This document shows, piece by piece, positions 8,310-17,325 of a DNA stretch of 64,000 bases. The translations under genes were made by a program, and so were the position numbers. The DNA is from Coccinella septempunctata (taxonomy: Eukaryota > Arthropoda > Insecta > Coleoptera > Coccinellidae): positions 15,167,001-15,231,000 of the forward strand of contig NC_058198.1 in NCBI RefSeq assembly GCF_907165205.1, in the 5' to 3' direction. The notes under the pieces are model-generated. The model saw only the letters and a list, made by a program, of their open reading frames with translations. It was not told where the DNA came from and made no database searches. Numbering within the stretch: position 1 is the first letter of the stretch; every line of letters begins with the position of its first letter.

Positions 8310-10304
8310 TTAGATATTTAGCGGAACTAATTTCGACACAGCTCTGGTAAAAGTGCCGGTCGCTGTTTTAACGGACGCAACTCGAGAAATACCGTCGGGT
8401 CCAGGAAATAATTCAATTATTCGGCCAAGGGGCCATGATGCAGGATTTGAATCGACTCCTTTGATTATAACTACATCGCCAACAACTGGACAGTCCTTTT
8501 CCACCTGCCATTTGTTGCGTTGCATTATAGTATGCAAGTATTCTTGGGACCATTTTTTCCAAAACAGACGACAAAGTTTCTGTTGATGCTCCCATCTATT
8601 TAAGGGTGTTTGATTATCTTCATGCGAATATTCAGGGGGAGACAATAAAGGGGCACCAATCAAAAAATGACCTGGAGTTAAAAAGTCGCCTGATTCCGAA
8701 GGATCAGCCGACAGAGGACATATTGGGCGACTGTTCAATACAGCCTCAATACGAGCAAATAGAGTAGCTAGCTCTTCAAAAGTAAAAGCGACAGAACCGA
8801 GTTGTTTAATAAGTAGGCGTTTCGCGGATTTTACCCCGGCTTCCCATACGCCACCAAAATGAGGCGAGTAAGGGGGAATGAATTTCCATCTAATGGATTT
8901 ATTGGAGAGATTGTCACATATGTCCGTATTTCTCTGCTTTAAAAATTGTGAAACCTCAGTATGATATCGCGAAGCTCCAACGAAATTGCGACCATTGTCC
9001 GACCAAATCTCTTGAGGACGCCCTCTTCGGGCAATGAATCGATTCAAAGTTGCGAGGAAAGCCTCAACAGAAAGAGAAGACACCAACTCCAAATGAACAG
9101 CCTTGGTTGCCAGGCACACAAACAATGCTAAATAGGCCTTCAACATGGTTGGTTTTCTAGAGTTATTTGACCGGTATAAAAAGGGACCAGCAAAATCAAC
9201 ACCCACTTTACTGAAGGGACGTGAAGCTTTAACTCTCACTGAAGGCAGAGGGGCCATTTGAGGTTGGTAAGTGGTACCTCTAAACCTTGTGCAAGTAAGG
9301 CAACTTCTGATACACTCCCTCACGAGACCTCTTAAGGACAATATCCAATAATATTGGCGAATTAGACTCATGGTGGTATTAGGACCAGAGTGCAAAGAGA
9401 CTAGGTGAAAATGAACGCAAATTAAACGAGACAGCGCGGATCTTTTGGGCAAAAGAATTGGATGCTTTGCTTCTTGTGGCAATGAAGAAAAATGCAATCT
9501 TCCGCCCACCCTAATTAATCCAACTGTATCAATATAAGGAGTCAATGTTCTCAAAGATCTACTGATAGACCGTTTCTCTTTCAGCCCATGAAACAGATCT
9601 GCGAAATGATGTTGCTGAGTTAAAAATACCATCGAATGAAGGGAGTCTTTTAACTCTTCTGGGTCAATGGGACCAGATAGTCTTAGGTGTGAATTCAATC
9701 TCGCACGGCAATTATGAATAAATCTCCGAATGTACGCAAAAATTTTCTTAACTTTATTTAAATTTGTAAAACTTTCTATAACGTTCAATAATTCGTTCGC
9801 AGGAGTCTGCACGGCGGCAGCTACATTTATATTGGTTTTCAACTCTGATACAATACACCTGGGGGAGTAATGAAAGGGCTCTGGCCAGTCAGAAATTGGT
9901 TTTCTCAAAAATTCTGGACCTTGTAACCAAAATTGAAAACTTTCGGTTTCCACGAACTGTTGGGGCGTTAAACCCCGAGAAGGTAGATCGGCAGGATTCC
10001 GATCTGATTTTATGTGATGCCAGGAAGCATTGGGAACATACTCTCCTATAGCTACAATGCGATTAGCAATAAAAGTTTTGAGAAGATGAGGTGCTGAATT
10101 GATCCAGGAAAGGACTATTTCGGAATCCGAAAACAAATGGACTCCAGAAATTGACGTAGGGGTGTTAATTTTCAGAATATTCGCTACTAACTTGGCTAGC
10201 AACAATGCAGCAGATAACTCTAATCGGGGAATAGACAAGGTTTTGAGAGCCACCTTAGTTTTAGCAGCCAATATATGGGATGAGATGAAACTACCTTGAA
10301 TGAC
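8310..10304 (-). CDS. pol: BEL pol, second part: RNase H region, integrase, DUF5641
   Basis: This continues the frame of the upstream ORF: the codon after the stop at 10305-10307 is in register, and the frame stays open to 8310. It begins with the A17/RNase H region (TLSIPRLELSAALLLAKL, then HLFSDSEIVLSWI and RNPADLPSRG). It continues through an integrase zinc-binding region (HSGPNTTMSLIRQYYWILS, then CLTC) and an integrase core with VGVDFAGPF, WSDNGRNFVGA and GVWEAGV. It ends with a DUF5641-like segment (VGDVVIIKG through WPLGRIIELFPG). There is no natural ATG near the beginning, so it would only be made by readthrough of the stop. All catalytic motifs appear intact. Confidence 0.93.
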   Translation of the reverse strand, partial: VIQGSFISSHILAAKTKVALKTLSIPRLELSAALLLAKLVANILKINTPTSISGVHLFSDSEIVLSWINSAPHLLKTFIANRIVAIGEYVPNASWHHIKSDRNPADLPSRGLTPQQFVETESFQFWLQGPEFLRKPISDWPEPFHYSPRCIVSELKTNINVAAAVQTPANELLNVIESFTNLNKVKKIFAYIRRFIHNCRARLNSHLRLSGPIDPEELKDSLHSMVFLTQQHHFADLFHGLKEKRSISRSLRTLTPYIDTVGLIRVGGRLHFSSLPQEAKHPILLPKRSALSRLICVHFHLVSLHSGPNTTMSLIRQYYWILSLRGLVRECIRSCLTCTRFRGTTYQPQMAPLPSVRVKASRPFSKVGVDFAGPFLYRSNNSRKPTMLKAYLALFVCLATKAVHLELVSSLSVEAFLATLNRFIARRGRPQEIWSDNGRNFVGASRYHTEVSQFLKQRNTDICDNLSNKSIRWKFIPPYSPHFGGVWEAGVKSAKRLLIKQLGSVAFTFEELATLFARIEAVLNSRPICPLSADPSESGDFLTPGHFLIGAPLLSPPEYSHEDNQTPLNRWEHQQKLCRLFWKKWSQEYLHTIMQRNKWQVEKDCPVVGDVVIIKGVDSNPASWPLGRIIELFPGPDGISRVASVKTATGTFTRAVSKLVPLNI

Positions 10305-13300
10305 TTAAATGTAAACGGTGGCAGCATATGCCTTTTCAGACGCATCGCAGAAACCTACAAATCTTATTTGACAATCTCGAGACGAAACTACATTACGTGG
10401 AATGGTTATCTTGGAAATAAGTGCAATGCTATCAACGATTTTACACCATTCGTTTCGAAGAAAAGTGGGAATATGCTCATCCCAACTCAATTTCTCAAGC
10501 CACAATTTTTGTATAAGAATTTTCATGCAAATTACTATTGGCGCTAAAAATCCAATGGGATCGAAAATACGTGCGATATAAGACAATATTGATCTTTTTG
10601 TTGGCTCTCCGTTAAATGGAATGACACTAAAACTGAACGTGTCGACGTTAGGAATCCAATTCAAACCCAAAATTTTAAGGCCCATTTGATCATCATCAAA
10701 ATTCAATTTGGATTCAATATGATTTGAAGGTATTCCCTTCAAAACTTCAGAACAATTACTTGACCATTTTTTCAATGAGAAACCGCCCTTGTGCAACAAT
10801 TTCTGAAGTTCTTGACGCAATTCGACTGCTTGCTGAATGTCAAAAGCTCCGGTTATGATATCGTCTACATAAATTTCGTCGAGAATAACTTTGGATGCAT
10901 TTGGGAAATTTTGACCCTCATCATGAACCAACTGATTTAAGACTCGAATGGCCAAATATGCAGAAGGTTTTAAGCCATATGTCACGGTATTGAGTTCGAA
11001 TTCGGCTACTGGTAAATCAGGAGATGTACGCCAATAGATATGTTGATATTTTCTATCTGAGGGATTTAAAACTATTTGTCTGTACATCTTTTCGATATCA
11101 GCACAAATGGCAATCGGATAAAACCTAAAACTGATTAGGATGTTTTTTATGTCCTTTTGTAGTTTAGGACCGCTGAGAAGACGATCATTCAAGGACCTGC
11201 CTGACAAATCAGAATCAGAGGCGTTGAAAACAACTCTGAGTTTTGTTGTTGAACTCGATTCCTTTCGAACTACATGATGAGGTATGACGTATTTATTCGA
11301 AACATTAGAAACGGACATATGGTTTAAGGATAAATATTCCGACATAAAACTTTGGTAAGCTTCAAACGAATCTGGACTTTTCAAAAGTCTCTTCTCAAGC
11401 GACAAGAATGATCTAAATGACCTATTTGAATTATAATTCAATTCCGAAAATTCTGCGTCATGTTTGAAAGGGAGGGAGACGATATACCGACCGCTTTTTT
11501 CGCGAGAATGAGTTTCTTGAAAATGTTTTTCTACATATTCGTCGATGGGATTCAACACTTTGGCCTCGGAAACTTCTTCCAATGACCAAAATGCCCGAAG
11601 TGTATCACCGAGAACGGAGTCAGCGAGCAAGATTGAAGTTGGTGCGGAATCTAGTTTACTTTCTTGCACGGGACCGATTATAGTCCAACCAAAAAATGTA
11701 TTGACTGCGGTCGGGAAACCAACAGATGATAAACGACCATCCCTATCGAACACCATTGAATATGTGTCAGCTCCCAACAACATATCTACAGGGCGCGACA
11801 AATAGAAATTCTTATCAGCCAAATCCAAATGTTCGAAATGTTCAATGATTTCTGGAGACAAAGACACAGAAGGTAAACTATTGGTTATTTGAGGTAATAC
11901 GACGGCTTGCAACTCTAAAATATTCGCACTTGATGTTGGGTACAATTTGCATGTTACCGTGCCTAAAGACCTAGCTTTTGATTTGCCAATACCTGAAACG
12001 TGAACGTCTGTGGGATTAATTTTTAAACCTAACCTATGGACCAAACGTTCAGTGACCGCTGAAACTTGGGAACCGGGATCAAGAACAGCTCTGATGGAAC
12101 TTATAGAGCCATCCGCAGCCTGAATTCTAGCTTGAACAGTACCAAGCAATACCTGATTAAGGGAGGCTACTTCTTTATTCAAATGACAAGAGTTGACTAA
12201 ATTTTCACCTACGTTTTGGGCATCGCGATTAAAACCTTCCCGAGTGACTGAAGAATCGAACGAACTACAATTAGGGTGTAAGCTGGTGTGGTGGCGATTC
12301 GAACTGCAGAATTTACAAGAGTTCTTTGAAGAGCAATCTTTAATATTATGGAGGCCTAAACAATTGAAACAGCGTTTTGAACTCTTCAGGAAGTTAAGTT
12401 TGGATTCTCGTGACATAGCTATGTACTGTGGGCAGGCGAAAAGTGGATGCGAATCACTGCATTTAGGACAATGAAATTTTCGAGTGTTTGGAATTCTAGA
12501 AGATTGATCGGGAATTTGACGTTGAGAAGTGGAAGCAGAATTAGTAATGAACATATTACGTGGTTTTGTTATGACTGGATTGACATGACGAGAAGTAGAT
12601 GGTTTGGGCATGGTTTTAGAGGAATTTTGCTCACAGAATTCATGTGCTTGGAGTTGCTGTGTAACGAAATCCATTAAACTTTTGTACTCGGGAATTTCAG
12701 AAGTACCAAGTTGATTTTCAAATGCTCTTCTGGTATGAGGATCAATGTTCCGCAACGCCAAAGAAAATAACAGAAAATCTGATAAGTCCTTTATCCGTAA
12801 TGCTTTGATGGCATTGACAGCAGTTTGATGGCAATTCAAAAACTCTTTAAGATTTGCAACCGAGCTGTTATGGAAGGATTTAAAATTCAAAATTTCATTC
12901 AGGTACATGGTTGCTAGGAGTCTAGGATTTTGAAATCGATTTTTCAAAGCGTCATAGGCTAACTTATAATTGTCATTTGATAATTGTAAACCTGATATTA
13001 CGGCGAGAGCATCATTTCTCAAATACGATTTCAAGAGCTGAAATTTCTGAATAGGTGCTAAACTATGATTCTCATGGATCAACGAGTTAAACAATTGAAA
13101 GAACTCTGGCCATTCCGAACTGTCTCCAGAGAATGTACGAATATTAATCTTTGGAAGCAATAGGGGTGAATCCGGATTTGACTGGGAATTTTGCGAATTA
13201 GCAACTGGGGTTGCCGGTAATTCTTGGCGTTTTAAAGACAAAAATAAAGCTCTGATTTGGGTAATTATATCATTGAATGCTAATTCTGCATTACTTGTAT

Positions 13301-13535
13301 TGACTTGATCTTCCGGTGAAAGCGAAAAATTCAATTCCATTATCTCCTCTTGTAGAATCTGAAATCTCGATTCATAGGCTAGAATCTTCTCCTGATACGC
13401 TTCCAGTTCATATAATTTTGAAACATCGAAATTTTTCACTCGATTCCAAATATCGGTCACATATGAGAAAATATTAGCTCGTTTGTCAACTAATTTATTC
13501 AAGGCGACATTGCCAGTATCAGTTTTCGGTGGCAT
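10305..13535 (-). CDS. gag-pol: BEL gag-protease-RT
   Basis: I place the start at the ATG at 13535 (MPPKTDTGN), because the frame upstream to 13556 has no ATG. A DUF1759 gag region (LPKINIRTFSGDSSEWPEFF) is followed by cysteine/histidine clusters (CPKCSDSHPLFAC, CFNCLGLHNIKDC, CKFCSSNRHH). Next come a retropepsin-like DUF1758 protease with AVLDPGSQVSAV and the RT, with ICADIEKMYRQIVL and the catalytic YVDD at 10860-10871. The frame meets a TAA at 10305-10307 just after FVGFCDASEKAYAATVYI, that is, inside the A17/RNase H region. The adjoining frame continues without shift, so one nonsense codon is the only visible lesion. Confidence 0.95.
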   Translation of the reverse strand: MPPKTDTGNVALNKLVDKRANIFSYVTDIWNRVKNFDVSKLYELEAYQEKILAYESRFQILQEEIMELNFSLSPEDQVNTSNAELAFNDIITQIRALFLSLKRQELPATPVANSQNSQSNPDSPLLLPKINIRTFSGDSSEWPEFFQLFNSLIHENHSLAPIQKFQLLKSYLRNDALAVISGLQLSNDNYKLAYDALKNRFQNPRLLATMYLNEILNFKSFHNSSVANLKEFLNCHQTAVNAIKALRIKDLSDFLLFSLALRNIDPHTRRAFENQLGTSEIPEYKSLMDFVTQQLQAHEFCEQNSSKTMPKPSTSRHVNPVITKPRNMFITNSASTSQRQIPDQSSRIPNTRKFHCPKCSDSHPLFACPQYIAMSRESKLNFLKSSKRCFNCLGLHNIKDCSSKNSCKFCSSNRHHTSLHPNCSSFDSSVTREGFNRDAQNVGENLVNSCHLNKEVASLNQVLLGTVQARIQAADGSISSIRAVLDPGSQVSAVTERLVHRLGLKINPTDVHVSGIGKSKARSLGTVTCKLYPTSSANILELQAVVLPQITNSLPSVSLSPEIIEHFEHLDLADKNFYLSRPVDMLLGADTYSMVFDRDGRLSSVGFPTAVNTFFGWTIIGPVQESKLDSAPTSILLADSVLGDTLRAFWSLEEVSEAKVLNPIDEYVEKHFQETHSREKSGRYIVSLPFKHDAEFSELNYNSNRSFRSFLSLEKRLLKSPDSFEAYQSFMSEYLSLNHMSVSNVSNKYVIPHHVVRKESSSTTKLRVVFNASDSDLSGRSLNDRLLSGPKLQKDIKNILISFRFYPIAICADIEKMYRQIVLNPSDRKYQHIYWRTSPDLPVAEFELNTVTYGLKPSAYLAIRVLNQLVHDEGQNFPNASKVILDEIYVDDIITGAFDIQQAVELRQELQKLLHKGGFSLKKWSSNCSEVLKGIPSNHIESKLNFDDDQMGLKILGLNWIPNVDTFSFSVIPFNGEPTKRSILSYIARIFDPIGFLAPIVICMKILIQKLWLEKLSWDEHIPTFLRNEWCKIVDSIALISKITIPRNVVSSRDCQIRFVGFCDASEKAYAATVYI

Positions 13536-13772
13536 CTTAGTAAAGAATGAAAACAAAACAAAAAAACTGGAAGCGAACGCAGAAAAAGATTATCAATTAA
13601 ATTTATGAACTGAACTGATACAGATGTTGAAGTACTACGCGGTCTTACCAGCTGTAAGCGATGTTGCCAGACATTGATAAATATCTGATAGAATTCAAAA
13701 TCTTTCAAAATTGGTGCCAAATTCAAAAAATACTGAAATTTTGAATATTTTATTTTAATCAAGGGGTGCAAT

Positions 13773-13790
13773 ATCCGGCCCGAAGGACCA
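13773..13790 (-). other. BEL primer-binding site, probably tRNA-Tyr
   Basis: The minus strand reads TGGTCCTTCGGGCCGGAT six bases inside the 5' LTR. The complementary tRNA 3' end would be ATCCGGCCCGAAGGACCA. From memory this is one base from the 3' end of metazoan tRNA-Tyr. The tRNA identity is recalled, not checked. Confidence 0.65.
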
Positions 13791-13796
13791 AATTTG

Positions 13797-14580
13797 TGTT
13801 GGGGCCGTTTGAAAAATCCAAATATGTGAAGGGCGCAAAATTAATGGTTTTCAAAACCAATGAAAAATGAAGAAAATTCAAACAAACCGACGATTTAAAT
13901 TAATTCTGAAATTTATTGAAAACTTGAAAATAGATGGATTCAAAAGTGGACTGTATAATCAAATTTAAACTAATTATCTCCCAACACAACACGAAAGGAC
14001 AAGTGCACAGTCAATTTCGAAAAGTGATCTTACCTTCTCAAGAATGAACTAGTTGTCTAGGATCTCAACGGAATTACCACTCCTCGAACAGATTGATTGA
14101 GCTCAACAACCGAACGGGATGGCTGATCCTGAATTCCTGAAGCTGCAGGGCTGAAGAAAAGACTTGAACACTTATCCTTGTGACCTTTCACTGGTCACGC
14201 CACTGTTCTCACTTACGAAGTGAAAATTCACTATTCTAATATTTGTTCGAATGAATAATTTTGAACAAAATATTTTGTGATCGAATTTTATGGAAGCTGA
14301 ATTTTATTTTGAAATTATCGGAAGCGAAATTATAAACAATTAAAAATGGCTGCAGATGTTTCGTATCTCGACTTAATCTCTTCGATTGACAAAGGATGAA
14401 TGAATGATAAAATGCATATGCGTCGTCGCAAGGAATCTTACAGCTGGTAACATATTGTATTTAAATTATGAGTCTCACCGGGTGAAATCAAGAAATGGAA
14501 ATTTACGAATTTTCCATTCAAGAAAATGGAAACAGAAAAATAAAACAATTTGACGAACTGACGTTCACCTGGCGTGAACA
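13797..14580 (-). repeat. BEL 5' LTR
   Basis: Same 784-bp sequence as 7449-8232. On the minus strand it precedes the primer-binding site and gag, so it is the 5' LTR and carries the promoter. The first bases of env sequence resume at 14581. Confidence 0.95.
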
Positions 14581-15368
14581 ATGCTATGATGCAATATTCC
14601 GAGTCTGGAAAAACTAATGGCGTTTTCAATTTCATCGATTAATTCTATAATAATATTGATAGATATTCCGATTTGGTCCATGAGATTTTTAATCTGAATA
14701 TACATATAAAAGTTATCACTTAATTGATCAAATTTTCCTGAAATTCCTTCAAGTTGGGAAGCAATTGTTTTTTGATTATTTCTGAGGACAGAAATAGTTT
14801 TATTGAAATTTTCGATTACTTCACCGGTTAATGAAATACCTGCATTTAAATTGAACATAATATCCTTTTGGTTATTTTGAAGTTCTTTTAATGCCGATTC
14901 ATAATGTAATGCGTCATTTGCATCTAAATTACCAGTAATACTTTTTATTATGGTTCCCAATCCATCAATAATTCCTCTTTTTGATCTTCCCATTGGTATC
15001 AAACTTTTCAATTTTTGTTTTGCTGAGCTTAATTGATATTCATAAAACTTTTTATGATTTTCCAATTCTGTACGAAACACGGAGCTTGAAGTATTCAAAA
15101 TAGTACTAGATACTGTCTTATAATGAAATTCTAAATATCTTAACTGTGTGGAGATGGGTTGAAGGTCATAGTAATGTATGAAACTGTGAAATTTGCTTCT
15201 AATTTTCGCTTTCCCTAGGAGAATTGGAAGGACTCCCGGATTGTCCTTCAGGTTTATTATTTGAATGTCCTGTGCTGTCACCAGAATCATTAGGATTAGC
15301 CTGAAAAAGTTTCTTAGATTTAGTTTTAGGTTTTTTGAGGTTTTGTTTGTGCAAAATTTTCTTATCAC
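14581..15368 (-). pseudogene. env: Element C env, N-terminal portion with cleavage site and fusion-peptide-like segment
   Basis: The frame overlaps the end of pol (15199-15368) in another register, as in errantiviruses, where env is made from a spliced RNA; the true start is therefore uncertain. A hydrophobic segment (FFRLILMILVTA, residues 21-32) fits a signal peptide. A furin-type RSKR at 14976-14987 is followed at once by a glycine-rich hydrophobic stretch (GIIDGLGTIIKSITG), the arrangement of baculovirus F and insect Ty3 env proteins. A heptad-rich helical region follows. The frame then runs into the BEL LTR at 14580, which ends it prematurely; the remainder is at 6451-7448. Confidence 0.88.
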
Positions 15369-17325
15369 TATATATCTTAATTTTCTGATTACGTAGTACT
15401 TTCTCTTTTGAAAATTTTGGAGAAAGCTTATTTCTCATGTTGGATTTAATTTTTCTGTACGCGATAGTACCAGGTTTATACGTTAAAGGATCATGTCTAT
15501 TTTGATTTTGCTTTTCTATGATGTTCTGCTTCCTCTCCCCCATCAGTTCATTCAGTCTTTTGTAAATTTCTCTAGTTTTTTGTTTATGGTTCTCTACATA
15601 GTTATTAATAATGGCTTTGTTTACATCTATATTGAGGGGATCCTTACTATTCAAATGGCCGTTAATTATGTCGATAGGTTTCTGCTTCGTCAAGGAATGA
15701 ATAGAATTATTATATCCAAATATTGCGTAGGGCATTAAGTCTTCAATATTTGATGAATCGTTGTTTTTACTTTTTAAAATTCTCAAATGTTCTAATATAG
15801 TAGAATGAAATCTTTCGATGATACCATTGGATTGTGAATTATTTACTGTGATATAATGAGGAGAAATTTGGTGTAGTTCAAGAAATTCAGATACAATACT
15901 ATTTTTGAACTCTGTTCCATTATCCATCACTACTGTTGACGGTGAACCGTGATGCGTCATGAAAATTACCAGAGATCTTACTATTTCTATAGCTGTAAGA
16001 GAAATTAATGGATATGCTTGGGCGTATTTCGAAAAGGCATCGACAATTGTAAGAAATTTCTTGTTTTGTGCTTGAAAAGTGTCAATGTGCACAATTTCGA
16101 AGGGTTTACATGGCGTGGGTGTAAGCATTAATTTTTGATTTGGAGGGTCTCTATCATATTTATTAATTTGACATAATTCGCAATTATTAATATATTCCGT
16201 TACATCATTTTGGATACCAGGCCAATAATATGTTCTCTTTACTCTAGAAACAGTTTCAGAAATTCCTCTGTGGTTTGTTTTTCCCTCATGCATATTTTTA
16301 ACAATTCTAACCTGCTCGTCTTTTTCTTCCACATCTTCTAAGATTTCATTGCACTTCAATAATTTGAAAGCGGATTGTTTAAATGTTTTCCTGAGAATTT
16401 CGCATATTTCTTCATAATAGTTATCTTTTGTGAAATACAAAGCGTAAAGAATATTAGGTCTTAAGTATGTTTTGAAAAAGTCAATAATTTCCCTTTTTAA
16501 ATCGTTAGTAGATATTTGAACAAAAATTCTTTGTTTGCTCGGAAAAATTCTTTTTATTCTAACCTCCGCCGGGGAATGAAAAACAAATTCAAAAACTATT
16601 TGATTGTCAAAAATATTTAAAATTTTCTCAGAAATGGGGACTTCTTGAATTGGATTTTCGTGATTGGAATGTATAGTATTACCATCCGATTCATACTGAT
16701 TTTCAATATTCTTGGAATTGATTAAATCGTCTTGAGATAAGTAATAAATGTTAATATTTATGGTGGAATTTGCAAAAATATAGTTGATCATGCTGAATAT
16801 TTTTCTCCATTCTAGTCCATCCAAACCACACGAAATTTTTGGTAATGCTAAGGATTTAACATTGTCTTTTTGACACAATTCTTTGAGATTGGAAAGTGAT
16901 TCGAATACTGCTTCATATCGTGGTTTATGGTAATAAAATTCCTTAGTTATTAAGTAATAAATTTTTCTTTTGTTGTGCGAAATTTTAGCCACTTCTCCAG
17001 TTCTTTTATTCTGAGATTTGAGTTCTTGAACTTTACCGAATTTTTCTTTGAAATCAAGTGCAATACCTTTATTCATATAAAAATCTTCAGATACACAATG
17101 AGCAAGGGAGTCGGATTCCGGAGCATCAAATAAATTGCCAATTTTCTCGGTCACAGTTGAACAATAATATATTTCATTTTCATTAAAAAGCTTCTCAAAT
17201 TTCTCGAATGATATTTCCTCAACGTCTGCTTCTTCCAAATTAACAATCATTGACTCGTTATCGTTATTCGTATTTTTCTCGGAAAATTCTTTAATCGAAA
17301 AAATCTTTGTTGTGAATCTCGACTC
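15199..17325 (-). CDS. pol: Element C pol, second part: OARD1/TARG1-like macrodomain plus integrase
   Basis: The frame is open to 17385, but residues before about 17325 overlap the end of RNase H in another register, so the real segment starts near EIHNK/KIFSIKEF. Numbering from 17385: residues 71-220 form a macrodomain-like region and 247-262 a Ty3 linker (PISEKILNIFDNQ). The integrase zinc-binding residues are H366, H372, C402 and C405. The integrase core has D435 (HIDTF), D488 (VMDNG) and E524 (GIIERFH), an exact DD35E spacing. The C-terminal tail is basic and then rich in N, S, P and G. No stop separates macrodomain and integrase, so they belong to one translation product. The RNase H frame ends at 17291 and is joined to this one through an A6 run at 17298-17303. 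Confidence 0.9.
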   Translation of the reverse strand, partial: ESRFTTKIFSIKEFSEKNTNNDNESMIVNLEEADVEEISFEKFEKLFNENEIYYCSTVTEKIGNLFDAPESDSLAHCVSEDFYMNKGIALDFKEKFGKVQELKSQNKRTGEVAKISHNKRKIYYLITKEFYYHKPRYEAVFESLSNLKELCQKDNVKSLALPKISCGLDGLEWRKIFSMINYIFANSTININIYYLSQDDLINSKNIENQYESDGNTIHSNHENPIQEVPISEKILNIFDNQIVFEFVFHSPAEVRIKRIFPSKQRIFVQISTNDLKREIIDFFKTYLRPNILYALYFTKDNYYEEICEILRKTFKQSAFKLLKCNEILEDVEEKDEQVRIVKNMHEGKTNHRGISETVSRVKRTYYWPGIQNDVTEYINNCELCQINKYDRDPPNQKLMLTPTPCKPFEIVHIDTFQAQNKKFLTIVDAFSKYAQAYPLISLTAIEIVRSLVIFMTHHGSPSTVVMDNGTEFKNSIVSEFLELHQISPHYITVNNSQSNGIIERFHSTILEHLRILKSKNNDSSNIEDLMPYAIFGYNNSIHSLTKQKPIDIINGHLNSKDPLNIDVNKAIINNYVENHKQKTREIYKRLNELMGERKQNIIEKQNQNRHDPLTYKPGTIAYRKIKSNMRNKLSPKFSKEKVLRNQKIKIYSDKKILHKQNLKKPKTKSKKLFQANPNDSGDSTGHSNNKPEGQSGSPSNSPRESEN
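16726..17175 (-). other. Macrodomain (ADP-ribosyl hydrolase-like, OARD1/TARG1 type) inside element C pol
   Basis: Seen: about 150 residues with GNLFDAPESDSLAHCVSED, then MNKGIALDFKEKFGKVQEL, YYLITKEFYYHKPRYEAVFE, LALPKISCGLDGLEW, and a final beta-strand-like INIYYL. Known: OARD1/TARG1 macrodomains have the same order (GDLF, DSLAHCISED, GIA..FKKKFG, YYLITK, SHKP.YE, P.IGCGLD.L.W), with Lys of YLITK and Asp of CGLD as catalytic residues. Here these are K148 (codon 16942-16944) and D189 (codon 16819-16821) in the frame numbered from 17385. The Asp of GDLF is Asn. Inference: an active or recently active hydrolase of ADP-ribose on proteins. This is a by-eye family assignment. Confidence 0.85.

Larger units (their letters stand above)
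7449..14580 (-). mobile_element. BEL/Pao LTR retrotransposon, essentially complete, inserted in element C env
   Basis: It is bounded by two 784-bp direct LTRs (7449-8232 and 13797-14580) that I read as identical. The target-site duplication is ATGC (7445-7448 and 14581-14584), or AATGC of 5 bp if the LTR is taken as ending AAC. The internal part has a primer-binding site and one gag-pol frame in BEL order: DUF1759 gag, zinc knuckles, DUF1758 protease, RT, RNase H region, integrase, DUF5641. The frame has a single in-frame stop. Identical LTRs mean a recent insertion, later than element C. Confidence 0.95.

Noticed and set aside
10305..10307. Programmed stop-codon readthrough in BEL
   Set aside because: Only one copy is available and there is no visible readthrough context; a simple nonsense mutation is more likely.
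16726..17175. Macrodomain as an independent host OARD1 gene or processed pseudogene next to the element
   Set aside because: The frame continues without stop into the integrase of element C, and RNase H ends directly upstream; no separate start, promoter or poly(A) is visible.
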